From: Liriodendron chinense
Lineage: Eukaryota > Streptophyta > Magnoliopsida > Magnoliales > Magnoliaceae
DNA length: 64,000 nucleotides
NCBI GenBank assembly: GCA_003013855.2
Contig: ML058505.1
Coordinates: 1,178,001 to 1,242,000, forward strand
Reading direction: 5' to 3'
Every line of letters begins with the position of its first letter. Within the stretch, counting starts at the first letter, position 1. Of this stretch, positions 1 to 12,629 are shown piece by piece. Under the pieces are notes generated by a model, which saw only the letters and a list, made by a program, of their open reading frames with translations, did no database searches and had not been told where the DNA came from. Both the position numbers and the translations under genes were made by a program.

Positions 1-673
1 TTCACATCATGTTAGGACATGGCCTAAAAATAAGGCAGATCCAAAACTCCATGAACTGCAACGGGAAAAGCTAAGGATTGAACGTTCACCATTGAAACAT
101 CACGGGGGCATAGAATTTCTAGATCAGAGCAATGTTTTTGTTTTTTAATTTATTCAGTTCATCCAAATAGGACGTGGGTTGCCTGCAAAAGCCTTCCGTG
201 GGAAGTTTCTACACCATGATGTTAGGTATCATGGTGGGGCCACCATGATGTTTGTGAGAAATCCACTATGTTCATCCCTTTTGCATGTCATTTTAGGACA
301 TCAGAGGAAAAACAAGAAAAAACAAAAACCGATAAAGATCCAGAACTCAAGTGGCCCACGCAAGGGAGAAACTGGACGAGGATTTCCTGCAAAAGGAAGT
401 TCCTGCAATGGGAACTTAGGTGGGGCCCACTATGATGTTTGTGAGAAATCCACCATGTTCATCCATTTTGTGAACTCATTTTAGAACATTTTACCAAAAA
501 TGAGCCGGATCCAAGACTCAAGTGGGCCAGGCTATAGAAGTTTTGAATCGAGATAATATTTGTGTTTTCAGTTGGGACTGACGTCATGAATGGTATGAAT
601 GGCATATAAACATCACTATGGACCCAGGGAGGTTTCAACTGTAGGAATTTCTCTACACACTTTTTCCTTCAAT

Positions 674-880
674 GCGGCCCACTTGAGTCTTGGATCTGGC
701 TCATTTTTGTTTGTATGTCCTAAAATGATCTCACAAAACAGTGCGGCCCACTTGAGTCTTGGATCTGGCTCATTTTTGTTTGCATGTCGTAAAATGATCT
801 CACAAAACAGTGCGGCCCACTTGAGTCTTGGATCTGGCTCATTTTTGTTTGCATGTCCTAAAATGATCTCACAAAACAGA
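674..880. repeat. Three-copy tandem repeat, 69-bp unit
   Basis: Units begin at 674, 743 and 812, giving a period of exactly 69 bp. Each starts with 'gcggcccacttgagtcttgg' and ends near 'ctcacaaaacag'. Copies differ by only one or two bases, so the triplication is recent compared with the surrounding decayed repeats. Because 69 is a multiple of three, the array keeps one plus-strand frame open. I regard that frame as incidental, because the unit is a piece of the non-coding palindromic family. Confidence 0.9.
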
Positions 881-1531
881 TGTACCAGGTGAATTTCTCA
901 CAAGTATCATGGTGGGTCCCACCTAAGTTCCCATCAAGTAGAAAGAGTTTTCTACCATTGAAAATTTCCTGGGCTCCACCTTGATGTTTATATGCAATCC
1001 AAACCGCTTATTCAGGGATGAAGTGAAATCCAAACAACCTAGCTTAATATGAAACTTTCGTGGCCCATGAGTGTTTCAACAATGGTCACTAAATCCCCAT
1101 TTTTTCCTCTCGCGTGGCTGGCTCAGGTTTTGGATTCACCTAATCTTTGGCCGCATGTTCTAAAATGAACTCAAAAAACATGTGAACGGGGTGGTTTTCT
1201 CACAAACATCATGGTGGAACCCATCCAGCATCCCAACACAAAACCTTTCGGTGGAAGGGTATCTCGTAAACCAGCTTTCATCCCATCCCAATAGGAATGA
1301 CCTTGCGATGGGCTGCACATCTGCTAGGCTAACCTGACCGACCCGCCCGATCTGACCCATCATAAACCCGATCTGCCCCAACCTGACAGAGAAAATGGTC
1401 CAGTCCCGGGTGAACGAAGCTGGACCGTTTTTAATTTAAGTATGGTTTAGGATACAAGCCAAACCCGACCGACCCGACCCGTGTATACTTGACCCATTTC
1501 GCCCAACCCGAACCACCTCGAGTTCTATCAA

Positions 1532-1770
1532 AGTATTCTAAAAATAAATATGCCTAAAAAATTCATGCGGTTGAAACAACCCTTGGTCTATATATTCTAA
1601 AAAAAAATATGCCTGAAAAATTCATGCGGATGAAACAACCCTTGGTCTATATATTCTAAAAAAAAAATATGCCTGAAAAATTCATGCGGTTGAAACAACC
1701 CTTGGTCTATATATTCTAAAACAAAATATGCCTGAAAAATTCATGCGGTTGAAACAACCCTTGGTCTATA
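1532..1770. repeat. Four-copy tandem repeat, 59-60-bp unit
   Basis: The phrase 'attcatgcggttgaaacaac' recurs four times with spacings of 59, 60 and 59 bp. Each copy is followed by 'ccttggtctatatattct' and an A-run of variable length. Almost all length variation is in the A-run, as expected from slippage. No coding role is visible. Confidence 0.9.
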
Positions 1771-2340
1771 GTGATGTTTATATGCCATCTATACCATTCA
1801 TAATATTGTCATTACTATTGTGAAGAATTGAAAACACAAATATTAGCCTGATTTAAAAATTCTACGGCCTCACGTCCTATTGTGGACATTCAATCCTCAC
1901 ATTTTCGACTCACTTTAGTTTATAACTGAAAGTTTGTACAGTTTTGCTCACATTTTCAATTTGTTCAAATAGGGCTATTGTTCAGTGATCCAAACCATTG
2001 ATGAGAAGGGCCTCACCATGGATGGGCACATATAAAAAATACTTTGGACTAATTAGAATATTGCACAATAGAATATTTGGACTTTTATATTTGTGTTCCA
2101 TCTCAATTAATGGGATGTTCCATCCTAATCCTAACCCGACCCGGCTAGGGTAGGGTTAGGGTTGACCCTTTTGCAAGTAGGGTAGGGTTGGGATTAGGTC
2201 AGCCTAATCTGGTCACAACCCCAACTGAAACCCAAACCTTTAAAATATGTTCAAGTCCAATATAAGATTGGGCCCAACCCAACCTGTGTGTAGGCCTACT
2301 GTAGACAGCATATAAACATAAAAATGGACTTTAGGGAAGT

Positions 2341-2860
2341 TTCAACGGTAGGCGTTTCCATACCCACTGCGGGGCCACTACTTCTTGTCACATGGCCCAC
2401 TTGAGTTTTATATCTGCATCATTTTTTGCCAATCCTAACATCGTCCAGCAGAACAATGGACCGGGTGGATTTCCCACGAACATCACGGTGGCCCCACCTT
2501 ACTTCCCGTGGCAGGAAGCTCATTGTGATGTCTGTGTTTTATCCTGTTTTGTTAAAGGGGATTGCCTGTGACCTGGATATACCTGAGCTGAGCCCAGGCT
2601 GTGTGGGGTCCACAGAGATGTCCATGACAAATCCATTCCGTCCATCTGTTATAAAAGACTACAATTAGGTTAGAAGTCTAACATTCAAGATCCAAAACTC
2701 AAAACGAAAGTAGGCTACTCCACAGTTGAAACCTTCCTAGGGCTGACCATGATGTTTATATGCCATCCAAACCGTTCATAGAGTTATTACCACTCAAATA
2801 AACTGTTGGCACAAATATCATCTTGATACCACTCAAATAAACTGTTGGCACAAATAAACC
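2341..2860. repeat. Palindromic (fold-back) repeat fragments
   Basis: Diverged copies of the GGGGCCCAC family. The part from about 2592 ('gtgtggggtccacagagatg') to 2815 is recognisably the same as 14,325-14,560. A short stretch ('accactcaaataaactgttg') is duplicated at about 2790 and 2830. No gene is present. Confidence 0.6.
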
Positions 2861-2861
2861 T

Positions 2862-3068
2862 TCCTAGGGATAGGCCTAGGCATGGTGGATATGGGGCTCT
2901 CGGAACTTGATCGCGGCTATCCACCCTCACCACGGGCCTTGGACAGATAACCTAGCTCTGATACCAGTTGTTTCACACCCAAAAGGTTAACCTATTAGGT
3001 GGAGAGACCCCAGAATATAAGAAGCTCCTTTCATCGTCCAACTAAACCGATGTGGGACAAACCCAACA
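2862..3068 (-). mobile_element. TRIM-like retrotransposon fragment: 100-bp LTR, PBS and part of the interior
   Basis: On the minus strand a short LTR runs from 3068 down to 2969. It begins TGTTGGGTTTGTCCCACATC and ends GGGTGTGAAACA. Two bases further, at 2966-2955, lies TGGTATCAGAGC, a full match to the usual plant initiator-methionine tRNA primer-binding site. About 90 bp of interior follows (to about 2862), with no coding capacity. A 100-bp LTR with a PBS and no gag or pol is the layout of terminal-repeat retrotransposons in miniature. The second LTR is missing, so this is a fragment. Confidence 0.7.
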
Positions 3069-4560
3069 AAAACACATACATCATGGTGGGCCCATGGAGG
3101 CAGGTCAGGCAATCCCCATCCTCCGGCACACACGCCATACGAAACTGTTAGGGGTCTACGGTCTGGCCCACCTAAGTTGGCGTATGGCTCTGATATTTGG
3201 GATAAAGGACCAAACATTGGGTGGCATGCCCAACGAACAAGGTGCATTTCATGCACGTAAGTTGTGCTCTCCACGTTAGCAGTAGGATACTCAGTGAGGT
3301 GATGCAATTCATTGATGGAGCTTCCGAAGGAGACTTCGATGGGCTGCTGGAGTTTGATGGCTGTGGTTGATACACGTGCTTATACTGTAATCCAAACCGT
3401 CCAAAGCCCTGAATTGAGCATGTGACTGAAAAATTGCACTTGTCTATCAAACACATGGTGATGTGAAAAAGTATCTATTATTAAGCACTAATACCTTACC
3501 TTATATGAGATCCGTGCTATTTATTCATTTTACACACCTAGTCATCCAGACCCAGAAATCAGGCCAGTCCATTCATCTGGTGGGCCATCGAGTATGGAAG
3601 AATCCGACGGCTAAAACAACTTGAGCAACTTCTTTTAATCATATCAGTTTGTGTACTACTCAGTGAGTGGACCAGAATGAGTTTCTGACCAAAAATCTAC
3701 ATGAAATGCAAAGCAGATTGTTAATGGGCTGAAGCACCCAGTCGGGCTTCGGTCCAGCACATCATGGATCTGGCTCAGGTCCAATTTTTGGGCCCGTAGG
3801 TCGTGCTGCTAAATATAAATAGGCTAAGACCTGTCTTAGATTTGGCAACATGTACTATCACCATGGATTTAAGACTCTGGGGCTTGGATTGACTTATCTG
3901 GTCTTGAGTCACATCATGACTTGCCCGAGTGTCATGGCTCGACTTAGGCAAGTCGGGGGTGACTCATAGGGCCCATTTGGATTGTACGTTACTTACGATA
4001 AGCTACTTATGCCATAAGTAGCTCATCATGGTTTCTACTAATTCAGCTAATAAAGCATGCCAGCCAAAAAGTAAAAAAGCATGTTTGGTTTCAAGCATCA
4101 TAAGTAATTATCCCTCAAGTTTGTTTGATTCCCCTTACATCCGCCATCCATCATGTGGGACCAACCTTTGATGTGGGTTGTTTATTGTTTGGGCCCCACC
4201 TTAAATGTGGTGTGTGGTGTGTGTGTGCGCGCGCGCGAGAGAGAGAGAGCAGGATCTCTATGACCCACTAGAAGTGAGGCCCACTGTGATGTTTGTGAGA
4301 AAACTATCCAGCCCATCCATTTTGCCCGAATCATGGAAGGACATAGCCCAAAAATGAGCTGATCTAAATCTCAGGTGGACCCCACTATAAGGACACGATG
4401 CTGGTTGATCAACCACCGTTAAAATGATTTGGTTTGATTTGGTTTATAGACCAGGTCTAAAGCCAAGCCCACACAGGAACCTGGCATGGGCAGACCCTAC
4501 CTGACCTGATCATGGTCCATTAACACCCTAATGGACAGCTCTGATATTAATGCACATGCC
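3069..4560. other. Intergenic DNA downstream of the aldo-keto reductase
   Basis: No gene is seen. Positions 3069-3480 and 4265-4390 carry palindromic-family fragments. The stretch 3967-4130 starts 'gggcccatttggattgtacg', a terminus seen in hAT-type miniature elements, but I could not find its partner end. A short GT/GC/GA microsatellite lies at 4206-4248. Confidence 0.5.
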
Positions 4561-4770
4561 ATCAAACGTGCACGGTGGCTTGGCTGTACACACACATGAA
4601 ACTCGCGAATTTCTCAAAGATAACCGACACAATGCTACCAGATATCATAGGCTCAAAACATATCACTGACCTGAATTCATTGATGATAGAGTAGCCTGCT
4701 TTGACCACACGATTTAGATTGTTAAGCTGACAAAGATCATGCATGCTGTAATCTCTTAAACTGAATTCTT

Positions 4771-4949
4771 TCAGTCCTTCAGCGGTGTATTTGCAAACTT
4801 CCATGAAGATAAGTAAATTTTTTCAAATATGCTAGAGCCTGCCACCTCGTCGATCGGCACGGCTTGGGAGATTTCTTCCAAATCTGCTTCTGTAAGCTTC
4901 ACCATCAAGGAGCCAATGTTGTCATTTAGGTTCTTCAACTTGGTTGTCC
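4771..4949 (-). CDS. Aldo-keto reductase exon 7 (residues 287-344 and stop)
   Basis: Two bases completing Gly286, then 58 codons and a TGA at 4773-4771. The acceptor is GTCTCTAG. It starts TTKLKNLNDNIGSL, the segment following PIPG that contacts the NADPH phosphate side in the family, and ends SSWKFANTPLKD. I could not identify a poly(A) signal downstream. Confidence 0.92.
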
Positions 4950-7937
4950 CTAGAGACATTCATACAACAGATGATATTAGAGCGTTGCTAGATGGCCAAA
5001 TCAAGCATCCTACATAATAATGTCCTGATCATCAACAAAAGTATGATGGCACACAAGGACTTCATGCATGTGGAGTCATGGTTCGATGATCTGGGCCATT
5101 GATCTAATGGGTCTACTATAGATGGGGTATAACCAAATCCTTGATTGGAAGATCCCAGCTTGTTGAACATGTCATCCAAACTGCATTTCCAGATAAAACG
5201 AGTTTTCAAAAACTGCATTCCCACATAACGGAGTTTTCATAAACCAATTGCTAGACTTTCATAAAAATGAGGCATAAAATGATTCATGCAGGGATTGACA
5301 GAAGAGGCGACTCTAAGCGCACGTCCTAACAAAGGGTGTCAATGGTTCCAGCCAGCTAGTTGTGCCTTCAGTCCAGACTGTTGATCTGATGGGTCCACCA
5401 TAGAAGGGCAAGAACAGGAATGCATCACGAACGGGAATGCATCACACACCAACTCACAGTAGAAAAATGGAATCCCACCATGCAGTTTCCATCATCAGCA
5501 CTGCCCCAAATGCTGGATAGAAGATATGGTTAATTTCCTGCCAAAATACTCATTCGACTTGCCTGATGAATCAATGACCTGATTTACGGGCCAGGCCATC
5601 TACACTGTGGGCCCCACCTGAACAGCAACATTTTTCAATTGATGCTTAGCAGGATAGAGAAATATTAAGACAGTTGATTACCGGGGATGGGAAATACATC
5701 GTCTCCTTGATGGAGAAGCCATGACAGAGCAAGCTGAGCAGGGGAGCACCCATGCTTTGCAGCCAAGTTCTCTATGCGCCTGTACAAGATCTTGTTCTTC
5801 TCTAAATTTTCCCCAGTGAACCTTGGATGTGTACTCTAATTTAAAAACAAAAAAAACAAAAAAAAGAGCCCGATGAGTCCACAAAATTCATTTATGAGAA
5901 ATGCAATGACTACTTGTAAGAATGGTATTTCAAATGCTACTCTCCCACATGCACAAGATCCGACTTGTTCATCAATTGGCAATCTGCAAGCCATACAGCA
6001 GTGGAAAGGACCAACAAATGGTCCACATTCAACATATAGGACTGGCCCACAAGATGACCAAGCTGGCCCGACTTTCAGGCCAAGAGACATGCAAGGGAGT
6101 ACATTTAGAGAGTAGGATTGGAACACTAGTTCTGTAAGTAGCCATAGCAGAGATCTTCATTTACCTACACAGAATACTAGCATCCACTGAAAAATTTCAG
6201 TTGTAATTTCATGAAACTAGGAAGATTAGAAAAGAGAATATGCCTGACTAAAATCCAAGTTCATACCAAGAAAGTATCTGCAGGAATACTCTCCACAACT
6301 GCCTTCCCACCGAAAAAGCCACGACCAAGAGGACTGTATGCAACTATCCCAATACCAAGCTCCCTTCAGTTCAAATGTTTACATGCACAATGCATCAGTA
6401 TAAGAAAAATATCAACTGAAACGATCATGTTCTAGATGCAAATATCTAAGTTAGTCATCAAGCATTCCAAATCAGTATGCGCGGACACATGTTCGAGATT
6501 CAGATGGTCATCTGTTAGGGCTCAATGTTGATGAACCATGTCCTAAAACCATACCAGTCAGATGATTCTAGCTGCTGATTGGATGGCATTGAACTTGGTT
6601 TGGATTATTTTCCAGACACAAATATGTAAACCTCATAAATTTCATCCAATCAGTAGAGCTAGGATCGCCTAACCTGTGTGACTTTTGGGTACCACCAATT
6701 CACATATGGCCCAGCAAATGAATGGTCTAGATATCATACCTGCAAAGTGGGACTATCTCCTGCTCAATATCACGAGTCCAGAGGGACCACTCCATCTGTA
6801 TAGCAGTTATGGGGTGCACTGCATGCGCACGCCTAATTGTATCCGGACTGGCTTCAGATAACCCAACATACTTTATTTTCCCCTCTTCCACCAACTTCTT
6901 GAGTTCATCCATCTATGTTACATTTCAAATCCAATCACCAATCAGCTATAAAGGTCTCAGACTCTCAGCAACATTGCAGCAATATTGCAAAGCTGAAATG
7001 AGGGAATCAAGGAGTTAAAAGTGCAGAAAATAATGAACATAAAAGATTCAAAGTAGGGTTAGCAAAACTTGACGCAACCCACCAACCCGAACAAGATGTA
7101 AACCAGAAAGTCAGGGTCTGGGTCAACCCATTTCTCTCATGGTTGGTTTGGGTCTCGTTTTGTATAATACAGGTTAGGTTTGGGTTTGTTGGGGCAGACC
7201 CGGCAGGCCGTGGATATGGTCCGTCCTTGCCTCATTAAATGCCAAGTGCTAACTATATGTGTCTGTGTAAGTTTAGAAAACCCCAAAGCTGGTTATATTG
7301 GTGGCAATTTGGATTTGGTAAGGGTTTTATTTTCTATTAATAAGGAATTCTAAATATGTGATTTATATTCTATATTTTTCAATCAATTGGGGCCAAAAGA
7401 GCTGGGTTTGGGTTGACCCATTTATAGATGGGTTGGGTTGAGATTTTTCAACCCGTTTAATAAATGTACAGCGTTTGGGTTGGACCCATCCTCGTTATGA
7501 CTCGAAAACAACCCAATCTGGCCCAACCCATTGCCACCCCCGATTCAAAGCCTCCTTCACAAAAATAAAAAATAAAAAGAAAAAAAGGAAAAAAATAAAC
7601 AAGAGAAATCCTAAGGCAATTCATGCCCAGTTGAGATTTAAGGGATGACTTGGGCTGTTCAGCAGGCAGGTGCTGTCATGAACATGCCCTGGCCGAAAAC
7701 ACAAGCTGGTCTAACCAACTATTTCTAATGGGAATCAGTTGATGAATGGAGAAGGCATTGCCACTTGCGTCACAAATTAACTCTATAATACCAATCCATG
7801 CGAGCTTTTACTATTCCTCAACAGAGAAAAACTGTAATTGAATTGGGTCTTGATGCATGGCTCAGTGGTAGACGCTCTGCGTTTCAATACTAAAGTCCAA
7901 GTGCCCATGTGGGGTGCATGTATTAAAAAGCTGTAAT

Positions 7938-7986
<49 letters not shown>

Positions 7987-10900
7987 TACAGTTTCCTCTA
8001 TAGGAACAGATGTGTCGACCCGGTGCTGATAATAGAGATCAATGTAATCCACACCAAGGCGCTTAAGGCTAGCTTCACAACACGCACGCACATATTCGGG
8101 GCTGCCCTTAACTTCAACATAATTCTTGTCCACCTTGACAAAGCCAAACTTTGTCGCTAATTGGATTTTTTGTCGAGGCAACTGCTTCAAGGCCTGGAAG
8201 AATTTGAGCTTACTGATAAGTTGAAAATCAAAAGAACCCAAGATCCAAAAGCAAGTTCCTTATAACAGAGCCTACCAAAGCGAAAACTGAGTTCTTTCAG
8301 AAATTTAAGTGCTTCCACTTTCTACTAAAGCTAATTTGCCTTGTTTACCTGAATTGAATCATCAAGGAGGATTATGAACTTAGCTTTTTAGTTTTTACAA
8401 GTGAAGCCCATGGATTAAACCAATGGATGATGATCCAGACCATTGGATCTGATGGGCCCCACTGTGGATAGGCCATGCCTTACAAATTTCAGGATTCCAA
8501 TAACCTAGTCAACCAATCTCTGTGCTTCTTTTGTCAAATATGCACTGATGTATGTTTTTCTTATTTAGTTGTGAATTTTCAAGCAGGGTTATTATGGTCT
8601 ATCCATGGTGGGTCCCATCAATCAATGGTCTGGAACACCAACCAATGACCCCACTTATACACACTCAAGGCCTAAGGAACTGTAAAATTCTTTGTAATCG
8701 AGTCAAGTACATCAAAACACAAGCAATAACAATGTTAATTCCTGACATAGTTCCAATACTTGCTGACACTCAGCTGAATCAATACTTGCTGACACTCAGC
8801 TGAATCAACTTGACATGACTCAAACCGAGTCACTCATCTCCTGGGTGGAGATTTCGTTAAAATAAAGGTGGGGAGTGGGATTCAAACCCCCAACCTCAAC
8901 CAAAGAATGCAACACCTTAACCAGTGACGTTTCTATCTATTACTGATTTGAGTTACATTTTATATTACTAAATTTAAATATCTATTTACATTCCTAATAT
9001 TTTCAATTTACAATAATTAAATATTGAGTAGAGTTAGGTCGAGTCTTTAAGTCACCCCAACCCAGCTAAACATCGAGCTGAATATAGAGTTTTCGGGCTT
9101 TCAGCCTATGGCTCCTGACAACCAACAGTCTATTAACAAAACACACACATACACACTAGTCTTCTGAGCTTGCGAAAAGATACATAGAACTGTACCTTCC
9201 CGACCAGGATTTCATTGGCACCAGCTCCATAACAATCCGCCGTGTCAAAGAAAGTGATTCCTTTACTGAAAGCATCCTTGATGACCAGAATTCCGTCTTC
9301 CTCTGATAAAGGAGCATTGTACGTGCCAGTTAGGCCCACACATCCAAAACCCAACTTGGAAACCTGCATAAGAGATGAAGTCATTGTTCCAAGAAATGAC
9401 CGAGAAAAACATCCATTAGGAAATTGAAAAGACCTTGAAGAAGTTGACAAGTGTGATTTAGAGAATTTAATCTTCAGTTGTTCAGTGATGCCTTTTACAT
9501 TTCAATTCTCATCTTTGCTAAATATTCCATTTGCTTCAAGTCTTGTCATTCCATTCGAAAATTACATTAAACATCCTTCTATCACTTCCTATCTGAGAGA
9601 ATAATAAGATTATGTTTGGATGCTCAATCAAATCGAATTGCAATTACTAATCAAGTAGAAATAACTCAAAAGTTTGAGGGTGTGAGCTCTGAATTCCAAT
9701 TACATTGCTTTCAGATTGGACTAGAAAGAATGTAACATCTGACAGCAACTGGCACATTAGGAAGTTGAATGTTCGCAATTCAATTCACTTATGCATCCAA
9801 ACACATCCTAAGCCATCCACATTGAGCTATTGCTTTATTCAGGCCACTATACTTTCCATTCAAGAAGCTAACAGCCTCAGATTCTCCATCTTTTCTCCAT
9901 TCTCCTATCGAGTCCATTTTTACGACCCAAAAGATTTGGCTTCTCTACACTTCCCTCATTTTTCCTAGTTACTTCAGGCGTAGCACGTATCCTTTTGCAT
10001 TGGTTGTAGACAAATAAACGAGATTTTTACCAGAAGAGTCTGGTGGTGTATGTTGTTTGCATATGATAGTTTTAGTTGACGAGATGAGGGACAGGGTAAG
10101 ATGCAATGCTAGAACTATGGAAGGATGCTTTAGAATCTAAAAGTTTCAAAATTAGTTAGACTAAAACAAAGCACTGGTTATAGACAAGTAAACGAGGTTT
10201 TTACAAGAAGAGTCTTGTGGTGTATGTTGTTTGCATATGACTGTTTTAGTTGACAAGATGAAGCAGAGGGTAAAATGCAATGCTAGAACTATGGAGGGAT
10301 GCTTTAGAATCTACAAGTTTTAAAATAAGTTAGACTAAAATAAAATATACGGAATGCATTTTTAGTAACAATTGGAGTGGAAATTAAGATTTTTTTTTTC
10401 TCCCTTTTTTCAAGGGTAACACTACCAGGGATTGAACCTTGGATCACTCACAAAGTAAATTGTCTCTACCAGCTCATCTAATAAGCGGGGGTCAAATGAA
10501 TACCCCAAAATGACCATTTTTAATACTAGGGTCGATAATTCATGAGAGCGGAGAGATTGAGAAGGATGTTACTTGGAATTCAAGCTGGGTGTAAAAAGTG
10601 GAGATGTGCCTCTGAAGTTTTATGTGGTTGCTACGTACCTATCAAAGTCGAGGGAAAATTTTATATGACAGCTATAAGACTAGCCATGCTTTATGGGATA
10701 GAATGTTGGGCAGTTAAGGAACACATGTTCATACGATGAGTGGAGCCGAAATGTGGACATTGATATAGATGAGTAGTAGGACGAAGAGGGATAGAACTAG
10801 AAATGAATGCATTTGAGGGTACTTAGTAGCAACACCAATAGGTAATAAGATGAGGGACTTAAATGTGCAATGCAGACCAAGAACAACGCCGGTCAAAAGG

Positions 10901-11334
10901 AGTAAATTGATTCAAATTGAAGGCCATAAAAGGGCAAGGGGAATACCCAAAAGGACATTGGGGCAAGTAGCAAGAAAAGATGTCATGGCCTATGGTTTAA
11001 CTGAGGATATGGTACTCAGATCGACTGGAATGGAGCATGGTTATGAATATTGGTATCCAATCAGCCGATCGTATCCGTATCTGGATATGGGATAGGGGAC
11101 CGTATTGGCCCCTCATGAAGAAAATGTATTTAGGCATATTGGACCATAGTGGCACCAATATTTCTGTGTCGTATCGGTTCAAATCTTCAACTTCTCCTTT
11201 TTCTTCTCTTTTCTTTTTTTCTTTTTTGCCGTTTCTCCATCCTTTCTTGAAGATTCGGTTTTTTTTTTTTTCTTCAATGAGGGAGTGTTTTAGAGCCATT
11301 TCCAACCAAATTTAGGTCAGTTCGAACATTATAG

Positions 11335-11376
<42 letters not shown>

Positions 11377-12582
11377 CAAATCGAAGGATTGAAGCTCTTT
11401 TGGGACCGGTTTAGCAAAAGTTGAAAAAAACATAAAAAGATTTTTTTTTTTTTTTTTTTTTGAACTAGAATCCCATCAAGACAATTGTATCCATTTCAAT
11501 CAAATTGTAATTTATTTATTTTTAATTACGCAAGAATTTTCTAGAAATTCTAGAAAAATACAAATATTATTATTATTATTATTATTATTTCGTCGATTCT
11601 TGTTATGATGCTTGAGTAGTATTAGAAGACTATGGATCTGCTGATTTGGTCTCAATTTGGCGTTTTTCTTCTTTTTATTTACACACAAATTTTTTGTAAT
11701 TTTCAAAAAAGAAATTTCTTTTTTCAACGTATTGTTGCTATGCTGCTTGACGAGTTTTCTAATACTCTGGATCTAATGATTTCATACATGCATTGATTAA
11801 AAATATATTTTGTACATTTTTTTCTATTTTCGGGTTGATTTTTAGGCACTTTCTGAATTGTTTTCAAAAATAATTTTAGGAAAATTATATGATTATGAAT
11901 GAAAAATCTACGTTAATATATGTTTGTTTTGAACATATATCTACAATTTACAAATAGATTTAAATTATTCTCTTATATTCGAACAATTTTTAGGTATTTT
12001 GTTGAATTTTTTGTTCCAAAATTTCCATGGGGGAATGATAGATCTATGTTATCTAAATACTGAATCTATGTTTTTCTAATAAATATTTACACTTCAAATG
12101 CTATAAATTTATTTTTAACATATTTTCACCTTCTTTAATCAATTTTCAAAAGTTTTTATCATTTTCAAAAATCAGATTGGATATTACTTTCTCTTTATCA
12201 ATTTTTTCACTTCTTACTGTTGGGTGCATATCACAAAACCTTAGGATCTCGCCCCCCACGTTACTTGAATTGGGATATGATAATGCAATGAACTAGAGCA
12301 AATCACAAATCACACAACGCAAGAGATTTTTTACGTGGAAAACCCTCGAAGAGGTAAAAACCACGAGACCTAGTCCAGATCAACAATCCACTATGAAAGA
12401 GAACTGTTACAACCGATCACAAGCACAACCCACTTGGATCAAACCTTCTTCACTCACGCAGGAGTGGATAAACAATAATAGAATACGAAAATTGAGAGAT
12501 CTCACCAAGCACGAGGACGTAGAAGCGCCGATATGTTGATTGCGCAGTAGATCACCTCTACAAAGCAGAAATCTCCCTACCA

Positions 12583-12629
<47 letters not shown>

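Larger units (their letters stand above)
1..2340. other. Intergenic, repeat-derived DNA without a gene
   Basis: I see no protein-coding gene here. Positions 180-560 and 640-1000 are fragments of the palindromic 'gggcccaccatgatgt' repeat family that recurs through the window. Positions 1290-1520 and 2105-2290 are imperfect runs of 'aacccgacc' and 'gggtaggg' type. Short open frames in these parts are by-products of the repeats: they have no recognisable domain and run on both strands. Two tandem arrays inside are listed separately. Confidence 0.6.

Noticed and set aside
674..880. Possible CRISPR-like array
   Set aside because: Three contiguous 69-bp copies without spacers, in a plant nuclear context. 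It is an ordinary tandem repeat.
599..892. 97-codon frame with three perfect 23-residue repeats
   Set aside because: It is a by-product of the 69-bp tandem repeat within a non-coding palindromic family. There is no promoter or homologue.
8870..8935. Possible tRNA gene (B-box-like 'gggattcaaacccccaac' in reverse)
   Set aside because: No cloverleaf, no acceptor stem and no intact A-box at the right distance. At most a SINE scrap.
9364..9450. Aldo-keto reductase start at the in-frame ATGs just before exon 2
   Set aside because: The reading upstream of 9,363 has no family similarity and ends in a good acceptor (TTATGCAG). Exon 1 at 15,049-15,108 supplies the conserved N-terminus exactly in phase.
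10425..10490. Possible tRNA gene ('ccagggattgaaccttgg' in reverse)
   Set aside because: The stems do not pair and the anticodon arm is missing. It is more likely a tRNA-derived retroposon fragment.
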